Numbered from the stretch's first letter, positions 1 to 8,831 are shown. The stretch is DNA of 55,207 nucleotides from Polaromonas sp. CF318 (GCF_000282655.1 NZ_AKIV01000073.1:1-55207), one strand, 5' to 3'. Notes: generated from the sequence alone by a model not told the origin. A program made the numbers and translations.

Positions 1-1
1 G

Positions 2-637
2 GCCCCCCTGCCGCAGGCCACGCCGGCGGCGGCCCCCGTGGTGCGCGAAGCGCCGCCGCCGGTGCGCACCCCGCCACCTCGCGCGCCGGTGGCCGCGCCG
101 CCCGCCGAAGCGCGTGAAGCCGCCGCACCCAATATCTCAGGCGCCTGGAGCATGGGCGCGGCGCAGGCTTTGTATGCCGAGGCCGCCCATGCCGAAGGCG
201 CGCGCTGGCTGGTGCTGGCCGAGACGCCGGCGGCCGCGCTGCAGCGCGAACCCTTCAATCCCTTCGAGGGCGATGCCGGCAAGCTGCTCGACAACATGCT
301 GCGCGCCGCCCGCCTGCACAAGGCCGGCGTGGTGCTGTTGTCGCCACTGGTGCGCGGCGCGGCGGCCGGCATGGGCGCCGCCCTGCCCGAGGCGCTGCCG
401 GCCCTGCTGGCCAGCGCCCAGCCTGACGTGGTGCTGGTCATGGGCCGGCTGGCCGCGCAGGCCTTGCTGCAATCGGGTGAGCCTTTCGGCAGGTTGCGCG
501 GCCAGGTGCACACCCTGCACGGCGCCCAGGCGGTGGTGACTTATGACGCCACCTATTTGCTGCGCAACCCCTCTGACAAGGCCAAGGCCTGGGACGACCT
601 GTGCCTGGCCATGAGCCGGGTCGCCATGACGGCTTGA
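2..637 (+). CDS. Degenerate family-4 uracil-DNA glycosylase-like protein (5' end missing)
   Basis: The reading frame is open from base 2, so the start lies upstream of the window; the visible part is about 211 codons. The first 40 residues are a Pro/Ala-rich linker. The rest follows the family-4 UDG (SPO1 polymerase-like) fold: a FEGDAGKLLDNML stretch near residue 90, a VVLVMG strand, and a YLLRNPSDKAKAWDDL tail. Key motifs have drifted: the usual GEAPG is AETPA, the usual HPA/HPS before YLLRNP is DAT, and I see none of the iron-sulfur cysteines. Fold membership is fairly sure; glycosylase activity is doubtful. It ends 1 bp from the converging EamA gene. In related bacteria such a gene follows tsaB/rimI, but that part is outside the window. 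Confidence 0.7.
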   Translation, partial: APLPQATPAAAPVVREAPPPVRTPPPRAPVAAPPAEAREAAAPNISGAWSMGAAQALYAEAAHAEGARWLVLAETPAAALQREPFNPFEGDAGKLLDNMLRAARLHKAGVVLLSPLVRGAAAGMGAALPEALPALLASAQPDVVLVMGRLAAQALLQSGEPFGRLRGQVHTLHGAQAVVTYDATYLLRNPSDKAKAWDDLCLAMSRVAMTA

Positions 638-638
638 T

Positions 639-1529
639 TCAGGCTTTGGCGCTGCCATCCCGGCTGGGCGCCAGCACCGACGCGATCGCCGCCACCATCA
701 GCAACACCGCGGCCCAGTCCTGCCAGTGCAGCACCTCGCCCAGGCCCAGCGCGCCTGAAAACACACCCAGGATGGGAATCATCATCACGCTCAACGTAGA
801 GGCCACGGGCGGCAGCGCGCGCGCCAGCGTGAACCAGGCCGCGTGGGCAAAACCGAAGATCAGCACCGCGTTGTAAACAATCGCCGCCCAGGCCGTGGGC
901 GAAGGCGCTTTCCACTGCGGCAGCTCGAACACCATGCCCAGCCCGCTCATCACCACGGCCGTCATGACCGTCATCCAGAACGAAATCGTCAAGGTCGCGG
1001 CCTCAATCGTGGTCTTGCGCAGCAGCTGCGTGCCCAGCGCCCAGACGGCCGCCGCCACCAGCGCGCACAGCACGCCCAGCGGCCGGCCCGTCAGGTTCGT
1101 CAGCTCATACCAGAGCAGCAGGGCCACGCCCAGCGCCGCGGCGGCCACGCCCAGCCAGTTGCGGGCTTTGAGCTTCGCACCGAAAAACCAGGCGCCCAGC
1201 AGCGCCGAAAAAATCGGCATGGTATAGCCCAGGATGGCGGCGCGGCCGCTGCTCAGGTTTTTCACCGCCAGGATGATGAGCGCATGCCAGACAAACATGT
1301 TCGCCGCCGCCAGCCAGAGCAGTTCGCGCCATTTGTCGCGCGGCACAAAAAACGGCACCTTGAGCAGCATCATCGCCAGGCCCAGCACCGGAATGCCCAG
1401 CCAGATCGAGATCGCGCGGAAGGTCAGCGGCGGGTAGTCCGCGATGCCCATCTTCATCACCGGCCAGTTCAGGCCCCAGACCAGGGTGAGCAGGACCAGG
1501 AGGACGAGTTGGCGTTGGGAGAGTTGCAT
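639..1529 (-). CDS. EamA/DMT-family inner-membrane exporter
   Basis: A 296-residue, very hydrophobic protein with about ten predicted membrane segments arranged as two EamA repeats; the N-terminal [13 protein letters not shown] is the classic start of the first repeat. Family members export metabolites or amino acids across the inner membrane using the proton gradient; the substrate cannot be read from the sequence. The ATG at 1529 is the only sensible start, with no clear Shine-Dalgarno. It is divergent from pyrF, 81 bp away, and converges on the UDG-like gene. It is one of three EamA genes in the window. Confidence 0.88.
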   Translation of the reverse strand: MQLSQRQLVLLVLLTLVWGLNWPVMKMGIADYPPLTFRAISIWLGIPVLGLAMMLLKVPFFVPRDKWRELLWLAAANMFVWHALIILAVKNLSSGRAAILGYTMPIFSALLGAWFFGAKLKARNWLGVAAAALGVALLLWYELTNLTGRPLGVLCALVAAAVWALGTQLLRKTTIEAATLTISFWMTVMTAVVMSGLGMVFELPQWKAPSPTAWAAIVYNAVLIFGFAHAAWFTLARALPPVASTLSVMMIPILGVFSGALGLGEVLHWQDWAAVLLMVAAIASVLAPSRDGSAKA

Positions 1530-1597
1530 GCGGGACGGTCTGGTGGTTTGCGCGATTGTCCCGGTTTGGGGCTAAACCTGCTGAAGAGCCACCTTCT

Positions 1598-1603
1598 TAC
1601 AAT
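1598..1603 (+). promoter_or_regulatory. Candidate -10 box of pyrF
   Basis: TACAAT matches the sigma-70 -10 consensus at five of six positions and ends 7 nt before the pyrF ATG at 1611. Transcription from it would begin at or next to the A of the start codon, giving a leaderless message; no Shine-Dalgarno is present. I find no convincing -35 at 16-18 bp. Confidence 0.4.
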
Positions 1604-1610
1604 ATGGGTT

Positions 1611-2450
1611 ATGAATTTCCTCGACATGCTGGGCGCCGCAGAACGCCAGAACCATTCCATGCTCTGCGTCGGCCTGGACCCGGAACCGACCAAATTCCCC
1701 GGCAAGCTCAAGGGCGACGCCAACAAAATCTACGATTTCTGCGCCGCGATCGTCGATGCCACCGCCGATCTGGTGATTTCCTTCAAGCCGCAAATCGCCT
1801 ACTTCGCGGCCCACCGCGCCGAAGGCCAGCTCGAACGCCTGATGGAACACATGCGCCGCGTTGCGCCCCAGGTGCCCATCATCCTGGACGCCAAGCGCGG
1901 CGACATCGGCTCCACCGCCGAGCAGTACGCCAAGGAAGCCTTTGAGCGCTACGGCGCCGACGCGGTCACGCTCTCGCCCTTCATGGGCTTTGATTCGGTT
2001 GCGCCCTATCTGAAATACCAAGGCAAGGGCGCGTTCTTGCTGTGCCGCACCTCCAACCCCGGCGGCGACGACTTGCAGAACCAGCGTTTTGCCTCCATCG
2101 AGGGCCAGCCGCTGCTGTATGAACATGTGGCGCGCCTGGCGCAAGGGCCCTGGAACCTCAATGGCCAGTTGGGCCTGGTGGTGGGCGCGACCTATCCGGC
2201 CGAGATTGAACGTGTGCGCACCGTGGCGCCTACCTTGCCCTTGCTGATTCCAGGCGTGGGCGCGCAGGGCGGCGATGCCGTCGCCACCGTCAAGGCCGGC
2301 TGGCGTCCTGGCGCGCCCATCATCGTGAATTCGTCGCGTGCGATTTTGTACGCGTCGTCGGGAGATGATTTTGCCGATGCCGCGCGGCGGGAAGCGGTGA
2401 AAACGCGTGATGTGCTGGAGGCGGCCCGGAGCGAAGCTTCGAAGCCTTAG
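1611..2450 (+). CDS. pyrF: Orotidine 5'-phosphate decarboxylase, type 2
   Basis: Converts OMP to UMP, the last step of de novo pyrimidine synthesis, in the cytoplasm. The 279-residue protein carries the type-2 OMPDC signature [11 protein letters not shown] at residues 93-103, containing the catalytic Asp-Lys pair, with FKPQIAYF before it and a late phosphate-binding [10 protein letters not shown] loop; length fits the subfamily. The frame stays open far upstream, but homology begins at MNFLDML, so I place the start at ATG 1611. There is no Shine-Dalgarno, and a TACAAT hexamer lies 7 nt upstream. The gene stands alone and is followed by a large nested palindrome. Confidence 0.96.
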   Translation: MNFLDMLGAAERQNHSMLCVGLDPEPTKFPGKLKGDANKIYDFCAAIVDATADLVISFKPQIAYFAAHRAEGQLERLMEHMRRVAPQVPIILDAKRGDIGSTAEQYAKEAFERYGADAVTLSPFMGFDSVAPYLKYQGKGAFLLCRTSNPGGDDLQNQRFASIEGQPLLYEHVARLAQGPWNLNGQLGLVVGATYPAEIERVRTVAPTLPLLIPGVGAQGGDAVATVKAGWRPGAPIIVNSSRAILYASSGDDFADAARREAVKTRDVLEAARSEASKP

Positions 2451-2474
2451 CCCAGGCCTCGCTGTCCTTCTTCC

Positions 2475-2651
2475 CCGTTCGGGCTGAGGTATCGAAGCCC
2501 TTGCTTGTACTGACCGAACGGATGGACTCAGCCGTTCTCTTCAATCTGTGTAAATCTGCGTGATCTGCGGATGATTCTTTTTATCCACAGATTACGCAGA
2601 TTTACACAGATAAAACCCATCAGGAGGGCTTCGATACCTCAGCCCGAACGG
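2475..2651. repeat. Nested double palindrome between pyrF and the TRAP operon
   Basis: Perfect 26-bp inverted repeats at 2475-2500 and 2626-2651 enclose a second inverted repeat with perfect 18-bp arms at 2544-2561 and 2594-2611. The inner stem extends to about 27 bp with one mismatch and one wobble, around a loop near 2571-2584. It sits between two convergent genes. It could fold as a transcript end for both, but it lacks a T-tract and its two-tier form looks more like a dispersed REP/MITE-type element. Confidence 0.8.
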
Positions 2652-2673
2652 TCGAGGGGCTCAGCACCCCTCA

Positions 2674-3492
2674 TCAAAAGCCATACAACCCAGCCGGGTT
2701 GTCGACAAGAATCTTCTTCCGAACCACATCACTCGAAACCCAGGAAAACAACAAGTCATAGAGGTCGACCTCGGAAGGCGGAGGGTTGCGCCCCGGATGC
2801 GGCCAGTTGCTGGCCCACAGGCAGCGTTCCGGAAATTTCTCGGCCAGCGTGCGCGCGATCAGGCTCACGTCGTCATAGCCGGGTGGGCCGATCTTCGAGG
2901 TCTCGTAGGGCGCCGACAGCTTGAGCCACACCTTGCCGGTGTCCAGCACGCGCAGCAGCGACTGGAAGGAAGGATGTTCAGGTTTGACGGGTTCGAGGAA
3001 TTTGCCGTTGTGGTCTATCACCAGCTTGCAGGGCAGGCGCTTGAGCATTTCTTCGTGCTCGGGGAAATTGCGGCCATCCAGCTGCAGGTTGACCATCCAG
3101 TCCATGGCGGCCAGGCGCGCGGCCATGGGCTCCAGCGACGCCCATTCCAGCACCGGGTTGATCATCATGTAACGCACACCGCGGATGCCGCCGTCGTCCA
3201 GGCGCCGCAGCTCGGCATCCGTCACTTCGGGCGCCACCAGCGCGATGCCGCGGCCTGATTTGCCGAGCTGCGCCACGGCGTCCAGCGTGCAGCTGTTGTC
3301 AAAACCGTAGGCCGAGGGCTGGACGATGACGGCGCGGCTCAGGCCCAGCGCTTGTTGCACTTCGCGATACTTCGAGACTGGTAGATGCGGCGGCACCCAG
3401 GCCACATTGGGCACCATGGGGTATTTGTCTTCGTAGATGTGCACATGGCAATCGCAGGCGCCGGCATAGGTTTTGTTCTGGGTGGCTTGCAT
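2674..3492 (-). CDS. TIM-barrel amidohydrolase / lactonase-isomerase-like protein (COG3618 type)
   Basis: A 272-residue amidohydrolase-2 family protein related to 2-pyrone-4,6-dicarboxylate hydrolase and D-galactarolactone isomerase. Visible landmarks are DCHVH (the HxH motif, residues 14-18), VIDHNGK in mid-protein and WASNWPHPG near residue 230. In hydrolases the last motif normally reads SDWPH; the general-base Asp is Asn here, so this may be an isomerase or a metal-free variant. It is the last gene of the dctP-dctQM-lacI-dehydrogenase operon, 43 bp after the dehydrogenase. The probable role is ring-opening or isomerising a lactone derived from an imported acid; the substrate is not known. 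No strong Shine-Dalgarno precedes ATG 3492. Confidence 0.82.
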   Translation of the reverse strand: MQATQNKTYAGACDCHVHIYEDKYPMVPNVAWVPPHLPVSKYREVQQALGLSRAVIVQPSAYGFDNSCTLDAVAQLGKSGRGIALVAPEVTDAELRRLDDGGIRGVRYMMINPVLEWASLEPMAARLAAMDWMVNLQLDGRNFPEHEEMLKRLPCKLVIDHNGKFLEPVKPEHPSFQSLLRVLDTGKVWLKLSAPYETSKIGPPGYDDVSLIARTLAEKFPERCLWASNWPHPGRNPPPSEVDLYDLLFSWVSSDVVRKKILVDNPAGLYGF

Positions 3493-3535
3493 GAAAAGAA
3501 GGGCTTTCGCAAAAAGTGGGAAGCGGGGGCGGTAT

Positions 3536-4543
3536 TCAGGCCGGCTGCGGCGCTTGCGTGGCCTGTTGCCAGCGTCTGGCCTGCGCCGCGTTCACCGCGC
3601 CCCGGGGCGCGCGCCCCTGCAGCAGTTCGGCCACCTGGGCCACGGTTTCCAGGGCCTGGTGTTCCACCGCGGGCGGCGTGAGTCCGCCTATGTGGGGCGA
3701 TGCGACCACGCGCGGGTGCGCGGCCACGCGCGGCGAGGGCATCTGGTCGGGCGCACGGCCCACGTCGACGGCGCAGCCGGCGATGGTGCCGGCATCCAGC
3801 GCGGCGATCAGCGCGTCGTCATCGACCAGGTTGCCGCGCGAGGCGTTGATAAAAAAAGCGCCGGGCTTCATGACCGCGAAGGTGGTGGCGTTCATCAAAT
3901 TCTCGGTGGCTTCCGTCGCGGCGGCCAGGCAGACCACGTAGTCGGAGCGCTGCAGCAGCGGCAGCAGCTCGACCTGCTCGAGTTCCTTGCGGCCGGTCGG
4001 CGTATAGGGGTCGTGCACCACGATGCGCATGCCCAGCGCGAGCGCCACGTCGCAGAGGTAGCGGCTGATCTGCCCATAACCGATCACGCCCAGCGTGGCG
4101 CCGCGCAGCTCACGGCCCATGGCGGGCAGCACGGGCCGGCCCGCGTGGTAGTCGGCCGTGGTCGCGCTGATGTGGCGGCTTAAATCAACCATCACGCCGA
4201 TGATCCATTCGCTGACCGAGGGGATGAAGCCCGCGCTGGCCTGGGTGACCAGCACGCCATGGCGGCTGGCGGCCGGCACGTCGATGTTGCGGATGTCGAT
4301 GGCGCAGCGCACAAAGGCCAGCAGGCGAGGCAGGCCGGCGAACAGCGCCTCGTCGCCCACCGTCTGTCGGTAGGAAATGATGACCTCGCAATCGGCGGCC
4401 AGCGCGGCCAGCTCGGTGGAGGAGAGGTCGGTGTCGCCCGGATTGAAACGCACCTCGGCGATGGCCCGCAGCGCGGCGATCGCGCGATCGCCGAAGTAGT
4501 GCCCGAGCTTGCTTTGGGGGTGGCTGACAAAAACCGTTGCCAT
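3536..4543 (-). CDS. D-isomer-specific 2-hydroxyacid dehydrogenase family protein
   Basis: A 335-residue NAD(P)-dependent dehydrogenase with the two-domain D-2-hydroxyacid dehydrogenase architecture: an N-terminal catalytic half, a Rossmann fold starting at LGVIGYGQIS (a variant of GxGxxG, about residue 150), the substrate Arg in NASRGNLV, and the catalytic His in ASPHIGG. The usual DVFxxEP, which carries the acid-base Glu, is DVGRAPDQMP, so the standard Glu is missing. It should oxidise or reduce a 2-hydroxy/2-keto acid, perhaps the operon's imported substrate, but the altered site makes the chemistry uncertain. It lies 32 bp after the LacI-type gene. Confidence 0.85.
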   Translation of the reverse strand: MATVFVSHPQSKLGHYFGDRAIAALRAIAEVRFNPGDTDLSSTELAALAADCEVIISYRQTVGDEALFAGLPRLLAFVRCAIDIRNIDVPAASRHGVLVTQASAGFIPSVSEWIIGVMVDLSRHISATTADYHAGRPVLPAMGRELRGATLGVIGYGQISRYLCDVALALGMRIVVHDPYTPTGRKELEQVELLPLLQRSDYVVCLAAATEATENLMNATTFAVMKPGAFFINASRGNLVDDDALIAALDAGTIAGCAVDVGRAPDQMPSPRVAAHPRVVASPHIGGLTPPAVEHQALETVAQVAELLQGRAPRGAVNAAQARRWQQATQAPQPA

Positions 4544-4575
4544 TCAAAAACCTTGTGTTCAGTTCGTACCAAAAA

Positions 4576-5625
4576 TCAGCGCTCGCGGGCCTGGTATCTC
4601 ACGGCGGAATCGCGCGCCACCAGCGTGGGCTGGAAGATGTATTCCCGGGTCTCTATGGAAGGGTCGGCCAGCCGGCTCATCACGCGCTCCACCATGACCT
4701 GCGCCATTTCGGGCACCGGCAGGCGCACGCTGGTCATGGCCGGGTGCATCAGCGTGGAGAGGAACACGTTGTCGATGCCGATCACAGACACGTCTTCGGG
4801 CACGGCCAGGCCCGCGTCGCGAAAGCCCGCCATCAGGCCGAAAGCCATCAGGTCGTTGACGCCTATCACGCCGGTGGGCCGCTCGGGCAATTTGGCCAGC
4901 AGGCCGGCCTGGGCGCGGCCGACTTCGCTCATCATGGAATCACCGTACTCATCGACCGGCGTGCCCTCGACGACGCGCGCGCTGCCTTCCAGCCCCGCGC
5001 TTTTGGCGGCCGACAGGAAGCCGGCTATCTTCTCGTTACGGCTCATGGTGCGGCCGGCCGGGGTGACAAACGCCAGGCGGCGGTGGCCCAGGTCTATGAG
5101 GTGCTGCGTGGCGATGCGCGCCGACTCGAAGCTGTCCACCGTGACGTGGTCGACGATGGAGCGCATATTCGGCGTGGCGCGCCTGTCGTAGCTCACCATC
5201 ACCATGCCGCGTTCGGCCGCGGCCTCCACGTGCTGCTCGTCGATCAGCGAGGAGATGATGATCACGCCGCGCACGCCGTGGGCCAGCAGGTCGTCGAAGA
5301 AGCGCGTTTCCTTGTCCCTGTCGCGGTAGGTGTTGCCGATCATGATGCGAAAGCCGTAGCGCTCTTGCGCCAGGGTTTCGATCTCGCGCGCGATGAAGCC
5401 ATACATGGGGTTGGCCATGGACGGCACCAGCAGGCCTATCAGCGGCGTGTAGCCGGTCTTGAGCTGGCGCGCCGTGGAGTTGGGCCGGTACTTGAGCTCG
5501 GCGATCGCGGCTTCCACGCGCGCCAGCGTCTCGGCGGCCATGCGGTTGGCACGGCCGTTGAGCACGTTGGACACGGTGCTGGTGGAAACCCCGGCCAGGC
5601 TGGCGACATCTCGGATCTTGCTCAC
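4576..5625 (-). CDS. LacI-family transcriptional regulator
   Basis: A 349-residue regulator: LacI helix-turn-helix at residues 2-25 (IRDVASLAGVSTSTVSNVLNG), hinge helix to about 60 (YRPNSTARQLKTG), then a periplasmic-binding-protein-like effector domain. The start is GTG 5625 with AGGGA about 8 nt upstream. It is encoded inside the operon, after dctQM and before the dehydrogenase. The expected role is repressing the TRAP operon until the imported acid or a derivative binds. A 19-bp palindrome over the candidate dctP promoter (8813-8831) is the likely operator. Confidence 0.93.
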   Translation of the reverse strand: MSKIRDVASLAGVSTSTVSNVLNGRANRMAAETLARVEAAIAELKYRPNSTARQLKTGYTPLIGLLVPSMANPMYGFIAREIETLAQERYGFRIMIGNTYRDRDKETRFFDDLLAHGVRGVIIISSLIDEQHVEAAAERGMVMVSYDRRATPNMRSIVDHVTVDSFESARIATQHLIDLGHRRLAFVTPAGRTMSRNEKIAGFLSAAKSAGLEGSARVVEGTPVDEYGDSMMSEVGRAQAGLLAKLPERPTGVIGVNDLMAFGLMAGFRDAGLAVPEDVSVIGIDNVFLSTLMHPAMTSVRLPVPEMAQVMVERVMSRLADPSIETREYIFQPTLVARDSAVRYQARER

Positions 5626-5668
5626 TTTTTTTCCCTGTCTTTTTTAATGCGTCTGCTGGTTGCGGAGC

Positions 5669-5794
5669 GTGAAAATGTGAAGAAATCGTAGCGAGCAACC
5701 CCGAGGCCGGCAGGAGGACCGGAGCCGTACAAGCGTACGGTGAGGACCGCAGTGCCGGGATCGGGGTGCGCAGTAGATCTATTCGCATTTTCAC
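5669..5794. repeat. Three-level nested palindrome between dctQM and the lacI-type gene
   Basis: Outer arms GTGAAAATG (5669-5677) and its complement (5786-5794) enclose near-perfect 15-bp arms (5698-5712 and 5753-5767, two mismatches), which enclose a hairpin CCGTAC-AAGC-GTACGG (5725-5740). GAGGACC occurs as a direct repeat on both sides of the central hairpin (5714-5720, 5742-5748). The right outer arm covers the dctQM stop codon. In the transcript it would form a long rod that could lower expression of the downstream genes; it may equally be a dispersed element. Confidence 0.75.
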
Positions 5795-7725
5795 AGCCCC
5801 ATACGGGTGGGTAGCCACAACGAGAATTGCGGCACCAGCACCAGCAGGATAAGCGTGACGAACAGCACCGCCAGGTATTTCATCATGGGCCGGGCCACGT
5901 CCTTGACGTGCGTGCCGGTAATGGCGCAGGTGGCGAACAAGCCCAACCCGACCGGCGGCGCGAACAAGCCCAGTCCCATGGCAATCACCATGACGGTCCC
6001 AAAATGTAATGGATTGACGCCCAGTTGGGAGGCAATCGGCGTCAGCAGGGGCCCGAAAATGATCAAGGCGGGCGCGCCTTCCAGCACGGCGCCGAAGACG
6101 ATCATGATGAGCACCGAAAGAATCACGAACATGGTGCTGCCGTAGGCGTGCGCAAAACCGATCATGAAGGTCGACAGGTATTGCGGGATCTGCTGTATGG
6201 TCAGCGCAAACGACACGCTGGACGCCGCCGCCACGATGAAGAGGATGCCGCCGGCCATGGAGGCCGAGCGAACGAAGAGCTGCGCCACCGACTTGACCGT
6301 GAGCTCGCGAAACGCCATCCAGCCCACCACCAGGGCATAGACCACGGCAAAGGCCGAGACCTCGGTGGAGGTCGCCACGCCTGAGGTCACGCCCTTGCCT
6401 ATCATGGCCACCATCACCAGCGCCACCATGGCGCCGCCCAGCAAGCGGAACATCGGCGTGCGCACGTCAAAGGCTTCGTCGGGGTTGATGCGCGTGCCCA
6501 CATAAACCGTCACCGCCGCCAGCGACAGCGCCAGCACCGCCGCCGGCACCAGCCCGGCCATGAAGAGGCCGGCAATCGAGATGTTGGCGACAAAACCCAT
6601 GATGATCATGTTGATGCAGGGCGGAATCGTCTCGGCCATCACGGCCGTGCAGGCCAGAAGGCCCGCGGTCTCGTTCGGGTCCTGTTTGGTCTTGCGCACC
6701 GCCGGCATGATGATGCCGCCCACCGCGGCGATGTCGGCCAGCTTGGAGCCCGACACACCCGAGAAGAAGGCGGTCGCCGTGATGGTGATCAGCCCCAGCC
6801 CGCCGCGCACCCGGCCGAACATGCGCAGCAGCAGCTCGATGAGGCGCGAGGACATGCCATTGGCTTCCATCAGCAGCCCGGCCAGCACAAAGAAGGGAAT
6901 CGCCAGCAGCACATAGTGGTCGGTGCCCGCCATCACCTGCTGCGAATACACCAGCATGGGCAGGGATGGGTCGGCCATGAAGAACACCAGCGAGGACAGG
7001 CCCAGCACAAAGGCAATCGGCACGCCCAGCAGCAGCCCGCCCAGGAAGCCGGCGGTCAGCAGCATCCAGGGCTTGACGGCCAGGCCGGGGAGCAGCATGT
7101 TCCAGCCCACCACTGCCGCCACCATGGCGATGCCGATTCCCAGCGTGGACCAGACCACGCGCGAAGGGCCGTTGACGGCGTTGGCGATGCCGAACAGCGT
7201 CATGAACAGGCTGCCGATCACGACGGGGAAGGTGTAAATCCATTGCGGCAGGCCTATGGGCGTGGTGCTGGACCAGGAGTCCACCAGCAGGCCGACCGAC
7301 GAGACGAAGAGGCTGGCCGAAACCCCCACGATGATCCAGCTCGCGAACTGGATCAGCGCCGGTTGCCAGCGCGCGGGCAGGAGGCCGCGGAAGATGTCCA
7401 CGCCCACGTGCTGGCTGCGCGCCAGAACGGTTGCCGCGCCGAAAAACACCAGCACGATCATCAGCGCGCGCGCCACTTCCTCGGCCCAGTCGAAGGGCTC
7501 ATGCAGGAAGTAGCGGAACACCACCGAGGCAAACACCACCAGCACGTCGACGGCCAGCACCACGCCCGCGACGTACTCGGTCATGCGCATCAGCCAGGCC
7601 AGCCATCGGCCGGGCGAATGGCCGACGCTGAAGCCGGGCGCGGACGCGTGCGCCGGGTTGTGGGACGAAGCTTGGGGGCTGGCGGCTGCGGCCCCGGGCA
7701 AGGCCGCCGACAGGCTGGCTTCCAT
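5791..7725 (-). CDS. TRAP transporter permease, fused small (DctQ) and large (DctM) subunits
   Basis: A 644-residue inner-membrane protein. Residues about 40-195 are a four-helix DctQ domain (FDWAEEVARALMIVLVFFG is typical). Residues about 215-640 are a DctM domain with its repeats, including FFSGVSGSKLADIAAVGG and ETIPPCINMIIMG. Fusion of the two subunits is a known variant. With the binding protein DctP it would import an organic or sugar acid using the sodium or proton gradient. It begins 2 bp after the dctP stop, so the two are probably co-translated; its stop lies inside the outer arm of the nested palindrome. Confidence 0.95.
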   Translation of the reverse strand: MEASLSAALPGAAAASPQASSHNPAHASAPGFSVGHSPGRWLAWLMRMTEYVAGVVLAVDVLVVFASVVFRYFLHEPFDWAEEVARALMIVLVFFGAATVLARSQHVGVDIFRGLLPARWQPALIQFASWIIVGVSASLFVSSVGLLVDSWSSTTPIGLPQWIYTFPVVIGSLFMTLFGIANAVNGPSRVVWSTLGIGIAMVAAVVGWNMLLPGLAVKPWMLLTAGFLGGLLLGVPIAFVLGLSSLVFFMADPSLPMLVYSQQVMAGTDHYVLLAIPFFVLAGLLMEANGMSSRLIELLLRMFGRVRGGLGLITITATAFFSGVSGSKLADIAAVGGIIMPAVRKTKQDPNETAGLLACTAVMAETIPPCINMIIMGFVANISIAGLFMAGLVPAAVLALSLAAVTVYVGTRINPDEAFDVRTPMFRLLGGAMVALVMVAMIGKGVTSGVATSTEVSAFAVVYALVVGWMAFRELTVKSVAQLFVRSASMAGGILFIVAAASSVSFALTIQQIPQYLSTFMIGFAHAYGSTMFVILSVLIMIVFGAVLEGAPALIIFGPLLTPIASQLGVNPLHFGTVMVIAMGLGLFAPPVGLGLFATCAITGTHVKDVARPMMKYLAVLFVTLILLVLVPQFSLWLPTRMGL

Positions 7726-7727
7726 GC

Positions 7728-8756
7728 TCAGCCCCGCGCCGCGCTGATGGCCGTGAACAGCGGCGCGGTTTCAGGGTATTGCTTGGCGAAGCCGGCCCAG
7801 AGCCTGGTTTCCATTTCCTTGCGTACCTGGTCGCGCTCGTTTTTGGCCATGGGCGTGAAGCTGATGCCCAGCTTTTTCAGGTCTTCTATGCCCTGCAGGC
7901 CTTTGTCGGTGCCGGTCTTGCGCAGTTGCACGGTCGAATCGGCGGCGGCCTTCATGAAAGCCGGGCGCAGCTCAGCCGGGATCCGGTCTATGCCGCGCTT
8001 GCCCATGATGCAGACCATGGGGCTGAACAGGTGCTCCGTCATCCAGCAGTGCTTGACCACCTCGTTGAGCTTGCTGGCCAGTACCGTGCCTGAATCATGT
8101 TCAAAGCCGTCGACCACGCCGGTCTGCGCGGCCATATAGAGCTCGCCGAAGGAAATCGGCGTGGGGATGGCACCCATGATCTTGAAGGTCTCGATAAAGG
8201 CCGGCGTCGGCAGCACGCGCAGCTTGACGTTCCTGATGTCGGCCAGCGACTTGACCGGCTGCTTGGTATAGACGTTGCGGGCGCCGTAGTGCGCGCTCCA
8301 GGTGATGACCTGGCAGCCGGTGCTTTTCTGCAGCATCTCGTTGAGTTTGGCGCCCACGCCGCTGTCCAGCGCCTTGGCCACGTGCTCGTAGCTGTCGAAC
8401 AGGTAGCCCAGGTCCAGCATGCCCAGCTGCGGCGTCACCGTGGCCCAGATGGACGAGCCGGTCAGCATCATGTCGATGGAGCCGACCTTGACCTGCTGCA
8501 CCACGTCGCTTTCCTTGCCGAGCTGGTTGTTGGGAAAGTAGTCGATGCGGATCTTGTCGCCCACGGCCTTCTTGAGGTTGGCCTCCATGAGCTGCTGCCA
8601 GGCGAAGTGCGAGGAATTGAGGTCAGGCAAATGCGCGGACGACAGGCGCAGCGCGACAGGGGATTGGGCTTTGGCCATGCCAGAAAAACCGGTCGCCACG
8701 GCAACGGAGGCGGCGGACGTGGCCTGGACAAAGCGGCGGCGTGAAAGTGAACTCAT
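7728..8756 (-). CDS. TRAP transporter substrate-binding protein (DctP family)
   Basis: A 342-residue periplasmic binding protein and the first gene of the operon. The N-terminus SRRRFVQATSAASVAVATG looks like a Tat signal, with cleavage after about residue 31 (AKAQ). The body has the DctP fold, with KLRVLPTPAFIETFKIMGA in mid-protein, which in this family holds the carboxylate-binding Arg. ATG 8756 has a good Shine-Dalgarno (AGGAGA, 7 nt upstream). It would capture an acid and deliver it to the fused DctQM permease. Confidence 0.94.
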   Translation of the reverse strand: MSSLSRRRFVQATSAASVAVATGFSGMAKAQSPVALRLSSAHLPDLNSSHFAWQQLMEANLKKAVGDKIRIDYFPNNQLGKESDVVQQVKVGSIDMMLTGSSIWATVTPQLGMLDLGYLFDSYEHVAKALDSGVGAKLNEMLQKSTGCQVITWSAHYGARNVYTKQPVKSLADIRNVKLRVLPTPAFIETFKIMGAIPTPISFGELYMAAQTGVVDGFEHDSGTVLASKLNEVVKHCWMTEHLFSPMVCIMGKRGIDRIPAELRPAFMKAAADSTVQLRKTGTDKGLQGIEDLKKLGISFTPMAKNERDQVRKEMETRLWAGFAKQYPETAPLFTAISAARG

Positions 8757-8812
8757 GGTTGTCTCCTGATGTGTTTTTTGCGATGCGCGGGCGATTTCGG
8801 CGTTCTTTGTAG

Positions 8813-8831
8813 AACGATTTACTGTATCGTT
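8813..8831. promoter_or_regulatory. Candidate LacI-type operator of the TRAP operon
   Basis: Perfect 6-bp arms AACGAT and ATCGTT separated by 7 bp. The site covers the predicted -10 box of the dctP promoter (8821-8826), the usual position for repression. A LacI-family gene is in the same operon, so autoregulation is the simplest reading. Confidence 0.5.

Noticed and set aside
843..1610. In-frame upstream extension of pyrF
   Set aside because: It lies antisense to the EamA gene and has no family similarity; pyrF homology starts at 1611.
2581..2589. DnaA-box-like TTATCCACA
   Set aside because: A single copy that is part of the inner palindrome arm, with no dnaA, dnaN or AT-rich unwinding region nearby; not evidence for an origin.
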